A stretch of 64,000 nt of DNA from Chlamydiota bacterium (GTDB lineage Bacteria; Chlamydiota; Chlamydiia; Chlamydiales; Rhabdochlamydiaceae). Positions within the stretch are counted from its first letter, which is position 1. Each line of letters opens with the position of its first letter. The translations under genes and the position numbers were made by a program. Below, piece after piece: positions 63,290-64,000 of the stretch. Under the pieces are notes generated by a model. That model did no database searches. It was not told the DNA's origin and was given only the letters and a program-made list of their open reading frames with translations. The stretch is from NCBI GenBank assembly GCA_021772335.1, contig JAJFMD010000002.1, positions 1-64,000 of the forward strand, written 5' to 3'.

Positions 63290-64000
63290 CCTGGAAACTC
63301 GATCTTGGCGCGAATTTTACTGAAAAGGGAGCTGTAAGTTTTAAGGTGTGGGCTCCTCATCAAGAACTGCTTAAACTTAAACTCTATCGTGATCACTTTC
63401 CCGATCCGATTGTGATGGAAAAAGATCCCGATGGCTATTTTCAAGCAGAAGTTGAAGGAGTGCAAACAGGGGATAGATATAATTTTGTGTTTGCCAATGG
63501 CACGGCTAGGCCTGATCCTGCATCACGCTATCAACCCGAGGGTGTGCATGGTCCATCTGAGATTATTGATCCAAGTGCATTTCAGTGGAGTGATATGAAC
63601 TGGGAGGGAATTTCTCTCAAAGAGCTCATTTTTTATGAGTGCCACACTGGTTGTTTTTCAGAGAAAGGTACTTTTGCAGGAATTATTGAAAAGTTGCCCT
63701 ATTTACGAGATCTTGGGATCACTTGTCTTGAGATTATGCCGATTGCACAATTCCCCGGAAGATGGAATTGGGGATATGATGGTGCTAATATCTATGCTCC
63801 TCAAACAACGTATGGAGGACCTCAAGGGTTCAAAGAGCTTGTCAATGCGTGTCATCAACAGGGCATAGCAGTTTGCCTTGACGTTGTCTATAATCATCTC
63901 GGTCCAGAGGGGAACTACTTAGAAGAGTATGGTCCCTATTTTAGTGGACGTTACCTCACTCAATGGGGACGTACATTTAATTACGATGGCGCATATAGTG
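63286..64000 (+). CDS. treZ: Maltooligosyltrehalose trehalohydrolase (partial, 3' end outside window)
   Basis: 238 residues visible from the ATG at 63286, which overlaps the treY stop. N-terminal beta domain (V-S-F-K-V-W-A-P-H), then GH13 entry E-C-H-T-G-C-F, P-Y-L-R-D-L-G-I, W-G-Y-D-G-A-N-I-Y-A-P and D-V-V-Y-N-H-L-G-P-E-G-N-Y, all TreZ signatures. It releases free trehalose from the TreY product. Catalytic residues lie beyond the window. Confidence 0.92.
   Translation, partial: MTWKLDLGANFTEKGAVSFKVWAPHQELLKLKLYRDHFPDPIVMEKDPDGYFQAEVEGVQTGDRYNFVFANGTARPDPASRYQPEGVHGPSEIIDPSAFQWSDMNWEGISLKELIFYECHTGCFSEKGTFAGIIEKLPYLRDLGITCLEIMPIAQFPGRWNWGYDGANIYAPQTTYGGPQGFKELVNACHQQGIAVCLDVVYNHLGPEGNYLEEYGPYFSGRYLTQWGRTFNYDGAYS

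Noticed and set aside
1-64000. tRNA, rRNA, CRISPR, insertion sequence or phage genes
   Set aside because: No T-loop or acceptor pattern in any intergenic region, no regular spacer repeats, and no transposase or integrase motif in any frame read.

Overview
The window reads as chromosomal DNA of an environmental (amoeba- or host-associated) chlamydia. The evidence is: an rnhC/rodZ divergent pair, a lysine-rich Hc2-type histone (hctB), a Pkn1-type kinase-like protein fused to a formylglycine-generating-enzyme domain, and the aroA-aroL-aroC-aroB-aroDE order that is characteristic of Chlamydia. These sit among large eukaryote-like repeat proteins. Base composition is moderately AT-rich throughout. 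The trehalose/maltose block (MalQ, TreS-maltokinase, TreY, TreZ) is a trait of environmental lineages rather than Chlamydiaceae. I cannot name the family or species from sequence alone. No tRNA, rRNA, CRISPR array or transposase gene was seen.

Layout. 1-7.5 kb: two tandem paralogous minus-strand giant proteins with ankyrin repeats; the complete one ends in a U-box, the E2-binding domain of eukaryotic ubiquitin ligases. 7.6-13.0 kb: rnhC, rodZ, a DUF255 thioredoxin-like protein and pkn1, followed by a palindromic MITE-like element. 13.2-21.7 kb: amino-acid permease, small basic protein, exported glutaredoxin, rarA, an arsM-arsR pair, exported cyclophilin, hctB, nitroreductase, proC. 21.8-24.4 kb: a protein whose C-terminal third reads as an SH2 phosphotyrosine-binding domain, then an exported lipoprotein superoxide dismutase and a cation diffusion facilitator. 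24.5-30.2 kb: three family-25 glycosyltransferase paralogs and a ParB-like/nucleotidyltransferase-like protein, all with an N-terminal hydrophobic module. 30.2-38.2 kb: TMEM14-like protein, Sua5, carbonic anhydrase, a glycerol-use locus (glpK-glpD-phosphatase and divergent glpF), an RluA enzyme and an FKBP isomerase. 38.5-40.6 kb: an M48 peptidase and an unknown protein. 40.7-46 kb: shikimate pathway operon. 45.9-55 kb: an accessory block of unknown and leucine-rich-repeat proteins, including a recent LRR duplication and a possible papain-fold protein. 55.3-64 kb: trehalose/maltose operon, cut by the window end.

How it fits together. Housekeeping blocks (shikimate, glycerol, trehalose, chromatin) alternate with blocks that look host-directed (ankyrin/U-box, SH2, LRR, GT25 with membrane module). 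The observations most worth a second look are the SH2-like protein at 21782-22537, the ankyrin/U-box tandem with an undescribed repeated module, the GT25 cluster, and two kinase-fold domains (Pkn1 and the maltokinase half of TreS-Mak) that lack catalytic residues.
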